DNA from: Zhihengliuella alba
GTDB taxonomy: Bacteria > Actinomycetota > Actinomycetes > Actinomycetales > Micrococcaceae
NCBI RefSeq assembly: GCF_039538765.1
Contig: NZ_BAABCJ010000007.1
Span: forward strand, 248,001-312,000
Length of the DNA: 64,000 bases
Direction: 5' to 3'
The position numbers were made by a program, and so were the translations under genes. The notes under the pieces were generated by a model. That model saw nothing but the letters and a program-made list of their open reading frames with translations. It did no database searches and had not been told where the DNA came from. This document shows, in pieces, positions 8,503 to 17,086 of the stretch (within the stretch, counting starts at the first letter, position 1; each line of letters starts with the position of its first letter).

Positions 8503-9267
8503 TCACAGCAACTCGACGCGCCCGCGGTAGGCCTCGAGCGCCGGGTCCGCCGGATCGAGTTCCGTCACCATCATCCCGATCCGATCCCACGCCAGCCCCC
8601 GGACCAGCGCCCGCTGCCCGAGCTTGGAGGAGTCGACGATGAGGACCGTCTCGTCGGAGGCGTCGGCGAAGGAGAACTTCACCTGCGTCTCGGCCAGCGT
8701 GACCTCGGACGGCCCGTCCGGGTCGACGGCCGCGGCGGAGACGAAGAACGTGGAGTAGTGCAGGCTCGCGGCGGCCTGGCAGGCGATGTGCCCCACGAAG
8801 GAGTCCGTCTGCTCCTCGGCCTCGCCGCCCACCAGCAGCGCGGAGAGCCCCTCGACGCCGCGGGCGACGCCGAAGTTCTCGTAGGAGTTGGTGGCGGCGA
8901 TGACCTGCCGCCCGTCGACCCGCGGAACCCCGCCGAGGACGACGCCGGCCGTGGAGGACGCGTCGAGGGCGATCGCCCCGTGCTGGGGCACCAGGTGGGC
9001 GACCTTCTCCGCGATGACCCGCTTGGCGTCGGCGCGCCGGGCCATCCGGTCGGTGAAGGAGCGCGGCCGCAGCGACGGCACGGCCCCGCCCCGCACGCGG
9101 CGGAGGTCCCCGGCCGCCTCCAGGTCCGCGAGATCACGCCGCACCGTCATCGAGGACACCGAGAGCTCCGCCGAGGCGGCCTCGATCCGGATCCTCCCGT
9201 CGCGCTGCAGGATCTCGAGCAGTCGCTGGCGCCGGACCTCGGCGTCCACAGTTCCCGTTGTAGCCAT
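8503..9267 (-). CDS. DeoR-family transcriptional regulator, probable rhamnose regulator
   Basis: 254 residues. HTH_DeoR at residues 10-65 (ASAELSVSSMTVRRDLADLE) followed by the DeoRC sensor domain with the sugar-phosphate-binding hallmark IALDASSTA near 100 and LIVDSSKLGQRAL near 212. It is in the same direction as rhaD and rhaB, 171 bp upstream, with an operator-like repeat between, so it probably controls them. The start has no Shine-Dalgarno; instead TAGCAT ends 6 bp before ATG 9267, which suggests a leaderless mRNA. DeoR regulators usually sense phosphorylated sugars, here perhaps rhamnulose-1-phosphate. Confidence 0.9.
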   Translation of the reverse strand: MATTGTVDAEVRRQRLLEILQRDGRIRIEAASAELSVSSMTVRRDLADLEAAGDLRRVRGGAVPSLRPRSFTDRMARRADAKRVIAEKVAHLVPQHGAIALDASSTAGVVLGGVPRVDGRQVIAATNSYENFGVARGVEGLSALLVGGEAEEQTDSFVGHIACQAAASLHYSTFFVSAAAVDPDGPSEVTLAETQVKFSFADASDETVLIVDSSKLGQRALVRGLAWDRIGMMVTELDPADPALEAYRGRVELL

Positions 9268-9357
9268 GCTGCGATGCTACTGGGCCGCCGTTCCCGCGAC
9301 CGCCGCTCGCACGGGCAGGCCCTACCGGGACCCGGGCGCCGCCGCTACAGTCGTCCC

Positions 9358-10188
9358 ATGTCTCCCGCATCGATGTCCCACGCAGCGGCGTCCCACACAG
9401 CGACGTCCCACGCGTCGACGGGCCCCCTCGCAGGCCGACTCATCGCCATCACGGGGGGTGCCCGCGGGATCGGCCTCGCGCTCGGCCTCGCCGCGGCGCG
9501 CGCCGGGGCCCGCGTCGCCCTCCTCGACCGGCTCGACACGGTGGGGGCCAGCGCCCGCCGCCTCACGGAGGAGACGGGCGCCGACTGCCTCGGCGTCGAG
9601 GTGGACGTCACCGACCCGGCGTCGGTCGAGCAGGCGTTCGACCAGGTCGAGGGGGCACTGGGCCCGGCCGACGGGCTCGTGAACGCCGCCGGCATCACGC
9701 TCGGGACGCCCGCCCTCGACATCGGCCTCGAGGACTGGAATCGCATCCTCGCCGTCAACGTGACCGGCACCCTGCTGACCTGCCAGGCCTTCGCCCGGCG
9801 CCACATCGCGCGCGAGTCCGGGCGGGAGGCCGCCGTCGTCAACGTCTCCTCCATGTCCGCGTTCGCCGTGAACGTCCCGCAGACCCAGGCGGCGTACAAC
9901 ACCTCCAAGGCGGCGGTCTCGATGCTGACCAGGAGCCTCGCCGTGGAGTGGCTGCCGCTCGGCGTCCGGGTCAACGCGATCGCGCCGGGTTACATCGCCA
10001 GCGACATGACGCGCGACTTCGTGGCGCAGAACCCGGAGATGGCCGAGGACTGGGTGTCCCGGATCCCGGCCGGCCGCATGGGCACGCCCGAGGAGCTCGG
10101 CGACCTGGTGGTCTACCTCCTCGGCCCGGGCAGCGCCTACATGGTGGGGCAGAGCCTGGTGATCGACGGCGGCTACACGCTCGTCTGA
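9358..10188 (+). CDS. SDR-family polyol/sugar dehydrogenase
   Basis: 276 residues of a classical short-chain dehydrogenase: TGGARGIG at 32-39, NAAGI near 108, catalytic Tyr180 and Lys184 in YNTSK, and the C-terminal DGGYTLV. The pattern resembles D-threitol and other sugar-alcohol dehydrogenases. The first 22 residues are a short repeat of SHA/SHT units encoded by 15-bp DNA repeats; an ATG at 9373 is an alternative start. No ribosome site is present, but TACAGT ends 6 bp before ATG 9358, so the message may be leaderless. Its last 16 bp overlap the convergent FGGY kinase. It probably oxidises the polyol that the kinase pathway uses. Confidence 0.87.
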   Translation: MSPASMSHAAASHTATSHASTGPLAGRLIAITGGARGIGLALGLAAARAGARVALLDRLDTVGASARRLTEETGADCLGVEVDVTDPASVEQAFDQVEGALGPADGLVNAAGITLGTPALDIGLEDWNRILAVNVTGTLLTCQAFARRHIARESGREAAVVNVSSMSAFAVNVPQTQAAYNTSKAAVSMLTRSLAVEWLPLGVRVNAIAPGYIASDMTRDFVAQNPEMAEDWVSRIPAGRMGTPEELGDLVVYLLGPGSAYMVGQSLVIDGGYTLV

Positions 10189-11624
10189 CCGCGCTCGGCG
10201 TTGAGCTGCGCGACCCGCTCGAACCAGGTCCGGCGCGCGGCGTAGGCCGCGTGCAGGTCCGCGTCCGGCTCGCAGCTGCTGGTCACGTCCAGTGCCAGCT
10301 GGGAGAGCCGGTCGACGTCGATCTCGCCCAGCGCCATGCCCGCCAGGTAGGCGGCCCCGCGGGCGGCGCCGTGGCCGGCCTCGGGGCGGTCCACCGGCAC
10401 GCCCAGGACGTCGGCCTTGATCTGGCGCCACAGCGCTGACCGGGCGCCGCCGCCGGTGCTGAGCACCCGCGCGACGTCGAACCCGGCCTCCCGCAGGAGG
10501 TCCACGTCGCGGGCCATGGCCAGCGCGTTGCCCTCCAGGGTCGCCAGCATCAGGTCCTCCGGCTCGGTGTTGAGGCCCACGCCGTCGATGATGCCGCGGG
10601 CGGCGGCGTTCCAGGTCGGCGTCCGCTCGCCGGCGAGGCTGGGCACCACGGTGATCGCCGAGGGCCGGGGGCGGGCCTCGAGCAGGCTCTGGTCGCGCAG
10701 GTCGCGGCCGGCCCCGATGCGCCCGTTGACCCAGTCCACCGCGCCGCCGGCGGTGACCTGGGCGGTGATGAGGAGGTCCACGTCCGGCACGGCGTGCTGC
10801 ACGTGGATCATCCCGGCCACGCGGGTGCCGCGCGGCACGGGGAGGATGGTGACGCTGGAGAACCCGGACATGTCCACGAGCTGGCCGCCCGGGGCGAGGG
10901 CGCCGGCCTCCAGCGCCGAGCCGACCGAGTCGATGCCGCCGGCGACGATGGCCGCGCCGGCGGTGATGCCCGTCTGGCGCGCCGCGTCCTCGTCGACCCG
11001 TCCGACCACCTCGGTGCAGCCGACGACGGCGGGCAGCCACTCGAGGCCCAGATCCGCCTCGAGCAGGCGGGCGTCGAAGCGGCCGGCGGCGTCGTCGAAC
11101 CCCTGCATGAGCGACGCCGTGGACACGTCGAGGCAGTAGTCGCCGCCGAGCCAGGCGATGATCGCGCCGTTCGCCGCGACCACCCGCGCCGTCCGGCCGG
11201 CGATCTCGGGGCGCTCCTCGCGCAGCCACGCGAGCTTGGCCGTCCCGAAGAACGGGTCGGCGCCGTTGCGGGAGTCGGGCACGAGCTCCGCGAGCCGTAC
11301 CGCCTGCTCCCCCGCCCGCCGGTCCATCCAGGTCAGGGCCGGGCCCGCCGGGCGTCCCTCCTCCGTGAGCGGCACCAGGGTCGGCCCCTGGGACGTGACG
11401 GCGACCGCGGAGACGCGGCGGCCGCCGAGCAGCGGCCTGGCCACGCGGCAGAGCGTCTCCCACCAGACCCCCGCGTCCTGCTCCCCGCCGGAGCCGTCCG
11501 CGTCGACGTGCGTGGGGTAGGGCTCCGAGCTCTGGTCGATCAGGACCCCGGCGAGGTCGGTGACGACGACCTTCACCGAGCTGGTCCCGATGTCGATGCC
11601 GACCAGCACGTCGGCGGGGCTCAT
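10173..11624 (-). CDS. FGGY-family carbohydrate kinase (xylulokinase-like)
   Basis: 483 residues. N-terminal LVGIDIGTSSVKVVVTD and the second ATP-binding region LSTGGGARSALWRQIKAD are the FGGY signatures; length matches the family. It lacks the rhamnulokinase-specific motifs and looks closest to xylulokinase/erythrulose-kinase-type members, which phosphorylate ketoses. Its ATG overlaps the TGA of the 2-hydroxyacid dehydrogenase by 4 bp (ATGA), so the two are translationally coupled. Substrate is uncertain; the SDR and polyol permease nearby suggest a ketose made from a C4 or C5 sugar alcohol. Confidence 0.88.
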   Translation of the reverse strand: MSPADVLVGIDIGTSSVKVVVTDLAGVLIDQSSEPYPTHVDADGSGGEQDAGVWWETLCRVARPLLGGRRVSAVAVTSQGPTLVPLTEEGRPAGPALTWMDRRAGEQAVRLAELVPDSRNGADPFFGTAKLAWLREERPEIAGRTARVVAANGAIIAWLGGDYCLDVSTASLMQGFDDAAGRFDARLLEADLGLEWLPAVVGCTEVVGRVDEDAARQTGITAGAAIVAGGIDSVGSALEAGALAPGGQLVDMSGFSSVTILPVPRGTRVAGMIHVQHAVPDVDLLITAQVTAGGAVDWVNGRIGAGRDLRDQSLLEARPRPSAITVVPSLAGERTPTWNAAARGIIDGVGLNTEPEDLMLATLEGNALAMARDVDLLREAGFDVARVLSTGGGARSALWRQIKADVLGVPVDRPEAGHGAARGAAYLAGMALGEIDVDRLSQLALDVTSSCEPDADLHAAYAARRTWFERVAQLNAERGQTSV

Positions 11625-12691
11625 GCCCCGGCTCCGGCGGGGAGGGCCACGGCGTGCGCCAGCGGGCGGCCGGCCAGGAAGTTCCCGAGGTCGACGGCGA
11701 CGCCGGTCGCCGCGCGCTCGGCGGTCTCCACGCTCGCGCCGGCGATGTGCGGGGTGAGCACCACGTTGGCGCCGGCCCGGGCCAGCTCGAAGAGGCGGTG
11801 GTCGGTGTCGGCCGGCTCCGCCGGGTAGACGTCGAGGGCCACGCCGCCGAGGCGGCCGGACTCGAGGGCCTCGGCGGCGGCGTCGTAGTCCATCAGCGGA
11901 CCGCGGGCCGCGTTCACCAGGATCGCCCCGGGCCGCATGGCGGCGATGCGCTCCGCCGAGAAGAGGTTCTGCGTCTCGGCGGTGACGCGGGCGTGCAGGG
12001 AGACGACGTGGGACTCGGCGACGAGCCGGTCCAGGTCCACGAGCTCGATGCCCGGGCTGACGCGCTCCGGCGCGAGGTAGGGGTCGAAGACCAGCACGCG
12101 GGCGCCCATGGCGACCAGCACCTGGGCGACGTGGCCGCCCACGGCGCCCGCGCCGACGAGGCCGATCGTGGAGCCGTTCACCTCGGTCCCGACCTGGTCC
12201 GCCCGGTACAGGTCGCCGCGCCACCGGCCCTCGAGCAGGGAGCCGTGGGCCGCCGGCAGCTGCCGGAGCGCGGCGAGCAGCAGCGTGAGGGTCAGCTCCG
12301 CCGTGGCGATGCCGTTGCGGCCCGGCACGTTGGCCACGGTGATGCCGCGCTCGGTGGCGGCGGCCAGGTCGATGTTGACCGGGCCCCCGCGGCTGACGCC
12401 GATGAAGCGCAGCGAGGCGCTGGCCTCCAGGACCCGCCGGGACATGGGCGCGAGCTGCGTGACGATCGCGTCCACCCCGTCGAGGGCCTCGATGAGCTGG
12501 TCCTCGGTGCCGGAGGCCTCGGAGACCGTGCCCACGTCGCCGAAGGGCTCGTCCGGCCACGGCAGCTCGAGGGTGCTGATCTCCAGCGGCGCGCCGACCT
12601 CGCGGCGCAGGGCCGCCTCGAAGGTGGCGGGCCGGATGAACCGGTCGCCGGCGGCGAGCACGGTGGTCTTGGGGGCCTTCTCGGGGCTCAT
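11621..12691 (-). CDS. D-isomer-specific 2-hydroxyacid dehydrogenase
   Basis: 356 residues. The NAD-binding core begins at GLVGAGAVGGHVAQVL (about residue 175) and the catalytic Arg/Glu/His set is visible in NAARGPLMD and LTPHIAGAS, as in phosphoglycerate dehydrogenase-like enzymes. The N-terminal domain carries VSRGGPVNID. ATG 12691 has GGAGAGAGGAC upstream and is divergent from a DeoR gene. It is coupled to the FGGY kinase by a 4-bp overlap. A 2-hydroxyacid dehydrogenase is not part of the known tetritol or pentitol kinase routes, so its reaction here is open: reduction of a 2-keto acid or oxidation of a sugar acid phosphate. Confidence 0.9.
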   Translation of the reverse strand: MSPEKAPKTTVLAAGDRFIRPATFEAALRREVGAPLEISTLELPWPDEPFGDVGTVSEASGTEDQLIEALDGVDAIVTQLAPMSRRVLEASASLRFIGVSRGGPVNIDLAAATERGITVANVPGRNGIATAELTLTLLLAALRQLPAAHGSLLEGRWRGDLYRADQVGTEVNGSTIGLVGAGAVGGHVAQVLVAMGARVLVFDPYLAPERVSPGIELVDLDRLVAESHVVSLHARVTAETQNLFSAERIAAMRPGAILVNAARGPLMDYDAAAEALESGRLGGVALDVYPAEPADTDHRLFELARAGANVVLTPHIAGASVETAERAATGVAVDLGNFLAGRPLAHAVALPAGAGA

Positions 12692-12750
12692 GACGTCCTC
12701 TCTCCGGAGCGGTTCCGGGGCCGCCTCCGCGTATTCATATGATGGTCGGT

Positions 12751-13500
12751 GTGAAAAGTCTTGCTGCAGAAGAGCGCCTCGATTGGCTGCGCACCGAACT
12801 CCTGGCCGCCGGCTCCGTGGAGCTGGCCGCCGCATCGGAGGCCCTGGGCGTCAGTGAGATGACGGTGCGACGCGACCTGCGGATGCTCGAGGAGGCCGGC
12901 GAGGCCCGCCGGGTCCGCGGCGGCGCCGTGGCGCCCGGCCCGCGGACCTTCCAGAGCCGCGAGCTCACGCGCAGCGCCCAGAAGCGCCAGATCGCGCTGA
13001 AGGCGGCGGCGCTCGTGCCGCCCCGGGGCGTCATCGCCGTGGACTCCTCCTCGACGATGCACCGGCTGGCGTCCCGGCTGGGGGCGGCCGAGCAGCTCCG
13101 CGCCCTGGCCAACGCCCTGCCGATCTACGAGGCCCTGGCCGAGCACCCGGGCGTGACGCCGATCCTCCTCGGCGGCACCCTGGACCGGCGTTCCGGATCG
13201 TTCGTGGGCCCGGTCACCGAGCGGTTCCTGGAGGAGGTCCACATCGACCTGTACTTCATGTCGACGGCGGCGCTGGACCACACCGGCTGCCAGGAGGACA
13301 CCTGGGAGGAGGCCTCGCTCAAGCGCCGGATCGCCCAGGCGGCGGACCGCGTGGTGGTGGGCGCCGACTCCGCCAAGCTGGGCATCCGCGCCGAGGCGCG
13401 CTCCGTCCCGCTGGCGGACGTCGACATCCTCATCACCGAGCTGGACCCGGACGCCGAGGAGGTCGCGGAACTGGCGAACGTCATCCCGACGGTCCTCTAG
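12751..13500 (+). CDS. DeoR-family transcriptional regulator
   Basis: 249 residues from GTG 12751 (ATGs at 12739 and 12742 are alternatives). HTH_DeoR at the start (EALGVSEMTVRRDLRMLEE) and DeoRC sensor with AVDSSSTMHRLASRL and VGADSAKLGIRAEA. GTG 12751 is preferred because a good -10 hexamer TATGAT (12738-12743) ends 7 bp before it and there is no Shine-Dalgarno, which fits a leaderless message; the ATG starts would lie inside that -10. Divergent from the 2-hydroxyacid dehydrogenase/kinase pair, so it likely controls the sugar-alcohol module. It is paralogous to the DeoR gene at 8503. Confidence 0.85.
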   Translation: MKSLAAEERLDWLRTELLAAGSVELAAASEALGVSEMTVRRDLRMLEEAGEARRVRGGAVAPGPRTFQSRELTRSAQKRQIALKAAALVPPRGVIAVDSSSTMHRLASRLGAAEQLRALANALPIYEALAEHPGVTPILLGGTLDRRSGSFVGPVTERFLEEVHIDLYFMSTAALDHTGCQEDTWEEASLKRRIAQAADRVVVGADSAKLGIRAEARSVPLADVDILITELDPDAEEVAELANVIPTVL

Positions 13501-13532
13501 TCCGCGTCGGCGCCCTGCCGGGGCGTTCCGGA

Positions 13533-14816
13533 TCACGCGGCGGCCGCCTCCCGCTCCGCGGCGGCCAGGGAGCCCTGGTCCACCTTCATCAGGAAGGAGA
13601 CCCCGAAGCCCACCAGGTAGGTGCAGGCGAGGGCGATGACCGTGCCGGTGGTGCCCAGGACGTCCCAGAGCAGCGTCACCAGCAGCGCGCCGATGAACTG
13701 CGAGGCGCCGGCGGCCAGATTCAGCAGGGCCACGGCGTTGCCGCGCCGGTGCGGCTCGAGGGCCGGCATGAGCGCCGACAGCGGCACGTAGGCGGCGATG
13801 GCGAAGCCGAACACCACGATCGCGGCGGCCGTGAGCCAGACGTTGGGGCCGGCGAGCATGGGCGTGAAGTACACCAGCAGGGTGGCGACGAACATGCCGA
13901 TGCTGCCGAACCAGCGGATCGTCCGGACCCAGCCGATGCGGTCGCCGATGATGCCCCACATGAGGTTGGTGAACACGGTGACCAGGTAGACGAGGGCCCA
14001 GAGCTGGAGCCACGTCGACTGGTCGAACCCGTAGTCCTGCACGAACACGATGGGCAGCAGGACGATGAAGCCGTAGAGCGAGATCTGGTTGATGATGCGC
14101 TGCAGCATGCCGTAGGCGAGCTGGACGTTCTGGAACGGCATGGCCAGGGTGACCTTGAGCGTCTGGCCCAGGCCGCGGAGGGTGCGCGGCCCGGCCGTCT
14201 CCGGCCCCTTGCCGCTGACCAGGAAGCCGGCCATCAGGGCGCCGACGGCGACGAAGCCGATGGCGGACCACAGCGTGGTCACCTCGCCCACCCACGGGAT
14301 CGTCAGGCTCGGCATGTAGCTGCCGAAGACGCCGACACCGATCGAGTAGCTGGCCCAGAACCAGCCCATGGCGGAGGAGAGCCGCTCCTGCGGCGCCGCG
14401 TAGGAGATCCAGACCACGAAGCCGAACACGAACATCGGGTAGGTGACGGCGCGGATCGCGTACATGGTCAGCAGCATGGCGTAGTTCTCCGCCATGACGC
14501 CGAAGAGCATGAAGCCGGCGTGGAAGACGATCCAGCCGATCGCCGCCACGATCATGATTCGGCGCGGGCCGAAGTACTCGGCGAGCACGCCGGAGGCGAA
14601 CGCGCCGAGGGCGGCCACCAGGCCGTAGACGGTGAAGACCGTGCCGATCTGGGCGTTGCTGAAGTCGGTGGTGGTGGAGAGGAAATTGGAGAGGAACGCC
14701 TGCTCCAGACCGTCGCCGGTCATGAAGAAGGCGATCGCCACGTATCCCCAGAGGAGGCTGGAGGACAAGCCCAGGAAACTTCTCGGCGCCCCGGTGGGGC
14801 GGATCGAGGCACTCAT
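13533..14816 (-). CDS. MFS polyol permease (RbtT/DalT/CsbX-like)
   Basis: 427 residues, twelve predicted membrane segments. SSLLWGYVAIAFFMTGDGLEQAFLS, the loop EYFGPRRIMI and MPALEPHRRGNAVALLNLAAG are characteristic of the ribitol/arabitol permease group of the MFS. The gene lies beside the DeoR, hydroxyacid dehydrogenase, kinase and SDR, which all suits sugar-alcohol uptake. ATG 14816 has AGGGAG upstream; an ATG at 14855 would fall in the promoter. The upstream region to 14905 is locally AT-rich and holds a plausible minus-strand promoter. Confidence 0.87.
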   Translation of the reverse strand: MSASIRPTGAPRSFLGLSSSLLWGYVAIAFFMTGDGLEQAFLSNFLSTTTDFSNAQIGTVFTVYGLVAALGAFASGVLAEYFGPRRIMIVAAIGWIVFHAGFMLFGVMAENYAMLLTMYAIRAVTYPMFVFGFVVWISYAAPQERLSSAMGWFWASYSIGVGVFGSYMPSLTIPWVGEVTTLWSAIGFVAVGALMAGFLVSGKGPETAGPRTLRGLGQTLKVTLAMPFQNVQLAYGMLQRIINQISLYGFIVLLPIVFVQDYGFDQSTWLQLWALVYLVTVFTNLMWGIIGDRIGWVRTIRWFGSIGMFVATLLVYFTPMLAGPNVWLTAAAIVVFGFAIAAYVPLSALMPALEPHRRGNAVALLNLAAGASQFIGALLVTLLWDVLGTTGTVIALACTYLVGFGVSFLMKVDQGSLAAAEREAAAA

Positions 14817-14849
14817 GTGAACTCCCTTGTTTCGGTGCCAGGTGTCAAG

Positions 14850-14905
14850 CGTCACATGTTAGAGTATGACATAAGACGTCAGAAGTTGTTAAGTCCTGCT
14901 CGTCA
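14850..14905 (-). promoter_or_regulatory. AT-rich promoter region of the polyol permease
   Basis: This is the only AT-rich stretch nearby. On the minus strand TTCTGA and TAACAT are separated by 17 bp, a reasonable promoter spacing, and ATGACATAAGACGTCAGA on the plus strand carries a TGAC/GTCA inverted motif. Binding of the DeoR at 12751 is possible but unproven. Confidence 0.4.
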
Positions 14906-14932
14906 GACCCAGAATCCCAGGGGTGCGCATGA

Positions 14933-14969
14933 CAGAAGCCGCAGCCCCGCGAGGGGACTGCGGCTTCTG
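14933..14969. terminator. Terminator after the rhaI/hydrolase unit
   Basis: A 12-bp perfect stem CAGAAGCCGCAG/CTGCGGCTTCTG with an inner CCCC/GGGG extension around GCGA. It lies 35 bp past the stop of the minus-strand hydrolase at 15004 and isolates it from the polyol permease promoter. Confidence 0.75.
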
Positions 14970-15003
14970 TGCGGTCGACGCCCGGGCCTCCGGGCTCCAT
15001 GCC

Positions 15004-15897
15004 TCAGCCGGCGGACCGGCCGAGCAGACGGCTCGCGAAGCGTTCCACCGTGGACGCCGCACCCGGCTCCTCGTCCGACCGGTTGAGATAGCCGTGCGTG
15101 GCTCCGGGCTCGACGGCGAGGTCCACGTCCACGCCGGCCTCGCGGAGCGTCGCGGCGAAGGCCTCGGCGGACACGCGCAGCTCGTCGATCTCGGCGACGG
15201 CGATGGAGGACGGCGGGAAGTCGGCGAGCTGCGAGGCCGTCCCGGTGCCCGGCACGGCCTCGAGGGGTGCGTCCTCGGCCGGACCGGCGGGGCCGAGGTA
15301 GTTCTCGTAGAAGGACCGCACTGCAGCCGGGGCGAACTCCTCGGTCCGCCCGGCCGCCGCCAGGGCCCGCCGCAGCTCCTCGCCGACCGGCGGCTGGACG
15401 GCGTGCAGGGTGGGATAGGCGAGCAGCACGCGCCAGGGCGCGGCCCGATCGGCGAGCAGGCGCAGGGTGGCGCCGGCCGCGAGGTTCGCGCCGGCGCTCG
15501 CGCCGCCGATGGCGACCCGGGCCGGGTCGGCTCCGAGCTCCTCGGCGCGCTCCCGCGCCCAGGCGTGGACGAAGGCGAGCTCCTCCAGAGCCACCGGGAA
15601 GTGGACGCCGGGCCGGACAGCGCCGCCCCAGCGGGCCTGACCGTCGAGCGGGGCCAGCCGGTAGTCGACCGAGACGACGGCGATCCCCCGCCCGGCCAGT
15701 TGCCGGGCCAGCCAGTCGGCCTCCGGCATGTCCAGGTCGCCGACGGCGAACGCACCGCCATGCGCCCAGACCAGAGCGGGGGCCGCCGTCGGCCGCGGCG
15801 CCCGCGCGCCGCCGTCGGACGCCTCCGCACCCGCCGGCAGGTAGGCCCGCACGGGGAGCTCACCGTGCGGGCCGTCGAGCAGCAGCTCTCGGATCAT
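15004..15897 (-). CDS. Alpha/beta-hydrolase (HSL-type esterase) coupled to rhaI
   Basis: 297 residues of the hormone-sensitive-lipase/acetyl-esterase group. The oxyanion-hole HGG is at 46-48, the nucleophile Ser134 is in GGASAGA, the acid is in the EIDELR region and the catalytic His in ATHGYLN. No signal peptide, so it acts in the cytoplasm. The ATG overlaps the TGA of rhaI by 4 bp, which ties its translation to rhamnose catabolism; a role in removing acyl groups from rhamnose or rhamnosides is an inference. A terminator follows. No rhamnose mutarotase gene is visible in the window. Confidence 0.88.
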   Translation of the reverse strand: MIRELLLDGPHGELPVRAYLPAGAEASDGGARAPRPTAAPALVWAHGGAFAVGDLDMPEADWLARQLAGRGIAVVSVDYRLAPLDGQARWGGAVRPGVHFPVALEELAFVHAWARERAEELGADPARVAIGGASAGANLAAGATLRLLADRAAPWRVLLAYPTLHAVQPPVGEELRRALAAAGRTEEFAPAAVRSFYENYLGPAGPAEDAPLEAVPGTGTASQLADFPPSSIAVAEIDELRVSAEAFAATLREAGVDVDLAVEPGATHGYLNRSDEEPGAASTVERFASRLLGRSAG

Positions 15898-17075
15898 GCG
15901 CCCCAGCTGGCCTGCTGACCGCCCTGGCGCTCCTCGTTGATGCGCGCCTGGTAGCCGGACTCGGCGTAGGCGGCCATCGGGTCCGCGGGCAGGCCACGGG
16001 ACTCGCGCCACTCGGCCAGCGCCGGGCGGACGTCCGTGTAGAAGGCGTCCATGAAGACCGCGTTGGCCGCCAGGACGTCCTGGTTGCCGCGGGCCTCGGC
16101 GAGGGCCTCCTGGTCCACGAGCAGTGCGCGGGCCGTCATCTCCTGGACGTTGAGGACGGAGCGGATCTGCCCCGGGATCTTCTCCTCGATGTTGTGGCAC
16201 TGGTCCAGCATCAGGCCCAGGTCCGTGCCCTCGTCCAGGCCGCCGCCGCGCACCACCTCGGCCATGATGCGGAAGAGCTGGAACGGATCGGCCGCGCCGA
16301 CGATCAGGTCGTCGTCGGCGTAGAAGCGCGAGTTGAAGTCGAACGAGCCGAGCTTGCCGAGGCGCAGGAGCTGCATGACGATGAACTCGATGTTGGTGCC
16401 CGGCGCGTGGTGGCCGGTGTCCAGGCAGACCTTGGCCTTTTCGCCCAGCGCCGCCACCTGGGCGTAGGACGTGCCCCAGTCCGGGACGTCCGTGTGGTAG
16501 AACGCCGGCTCGAAGAACTTGTACTCGAGCACCATGCGCTGCTCGTCGCCGAGCGCGGCGTAGATCTCGGCGAGCGACTCGGCCAGGTTGTCCTGGCGCT
16601 GGCGCATGTCGCCCTGGCCCGGGTAGTTGGTCCCGTCGGCGAGCCAGATCTTGAGGTCGTTGGACCCGGTGGCGGTCATGATCTCGATGCACTCGAGGTG
16701 GTGGTCGATCGCCGCGCGGCGGATCTTGGCGTCCGCGTGCGTGAGCGAGCCGAACTTGTACTGGTCCGCCTGGAACGTGTTGGAGTTGATGGTCCCGATC
16801 GTCATGCCGAGGTCCTCGGCGTAGCGGCGCAGCGCCGCGTAGTCGTCCACCTTGTCCCAGGGGATGTGGAGTGCGACGGCGGGGGCCAGGCCGGTGGTCC
16901 TGTTCACCTGGGCGGCGTCGGCGATCTTCTCCTCCACGGTGCGGGGCGTGCCCGGCGTGGTGAAGACCTTGAAGCGGGTTCCGGAGTTGCCGTAGGCCCA
17001 CGACGGGACCTCGATGGCCAGTCGCTCCAGCTGCGGCGCGATGGCGCTCAAACCGGCGGCGGACAGTGCGGTCAT
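15894..17075 (-). CDS. rhaI: L-rhamnose isomerase
   Basis: 393 residues. The sequence matches the xylose-isomerase-like RhaI class found in Pseudomonas stutzeri and many actinobacteria: SNTFQADQYKFGSLTHAD, LEYKFFEPAFYHTDV and VCLDTGHHAPGTNIE carry the metal-binding Glu, Asp and His residues. It converts L-rhamnose to L-rhamnulose for RhaB. Start ATG 17075 (MTALSAAG) follows an AAAGGGG ribosome site; an in-frame ATG at 17114 would lie inside the operator. It is divergent from the LacI regulator and leads a two-gene unit with the hydrolase. Confidence 0.95.
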   Translation of the reverse strand: MTALSAAGLSAIAPQLERLAIEVPSWAYGNSGTRFKVFTTPGTPRTVEEKIADAAQVNRTTGLAPAVALHIPWDKVDDYAALRRYAEDLGMTIGTINSNTFQADQYKFGSLTHADAKIRRAAIDHHLECIEIMTATGSNDLKIWLADGTNYPGQGDMRQRQDNLAESLAEIYAALGDEQRMVLEYKFFEPAFYHTDVPDWGTSYAQVAALGEKAKVCLDTGHHAPGTNIEFIVMQLLRLGKLGSFDFNSRFYADDDLIVGAADPFQLFRIMAEVVRGGGLDEGTDLGLMLDQCHNIEEKIPGQIRSVLNVQEMTARALLVDQEALAEARGNQDVLAANAVFMDAFYTDVRPALAEWRESRGLPADPMAAYAESGYQARINEERQGGQQASWGA

Positions 17076-17086
17076 GGGAGTGCCCC

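Noticed and set aside
8398..9357. 320-codon extension of the SDR frame upstream of 9358
   Set aside because: It runs antisense through the DeoR gene with no domain; a start at 9358 gives a normal SDR.
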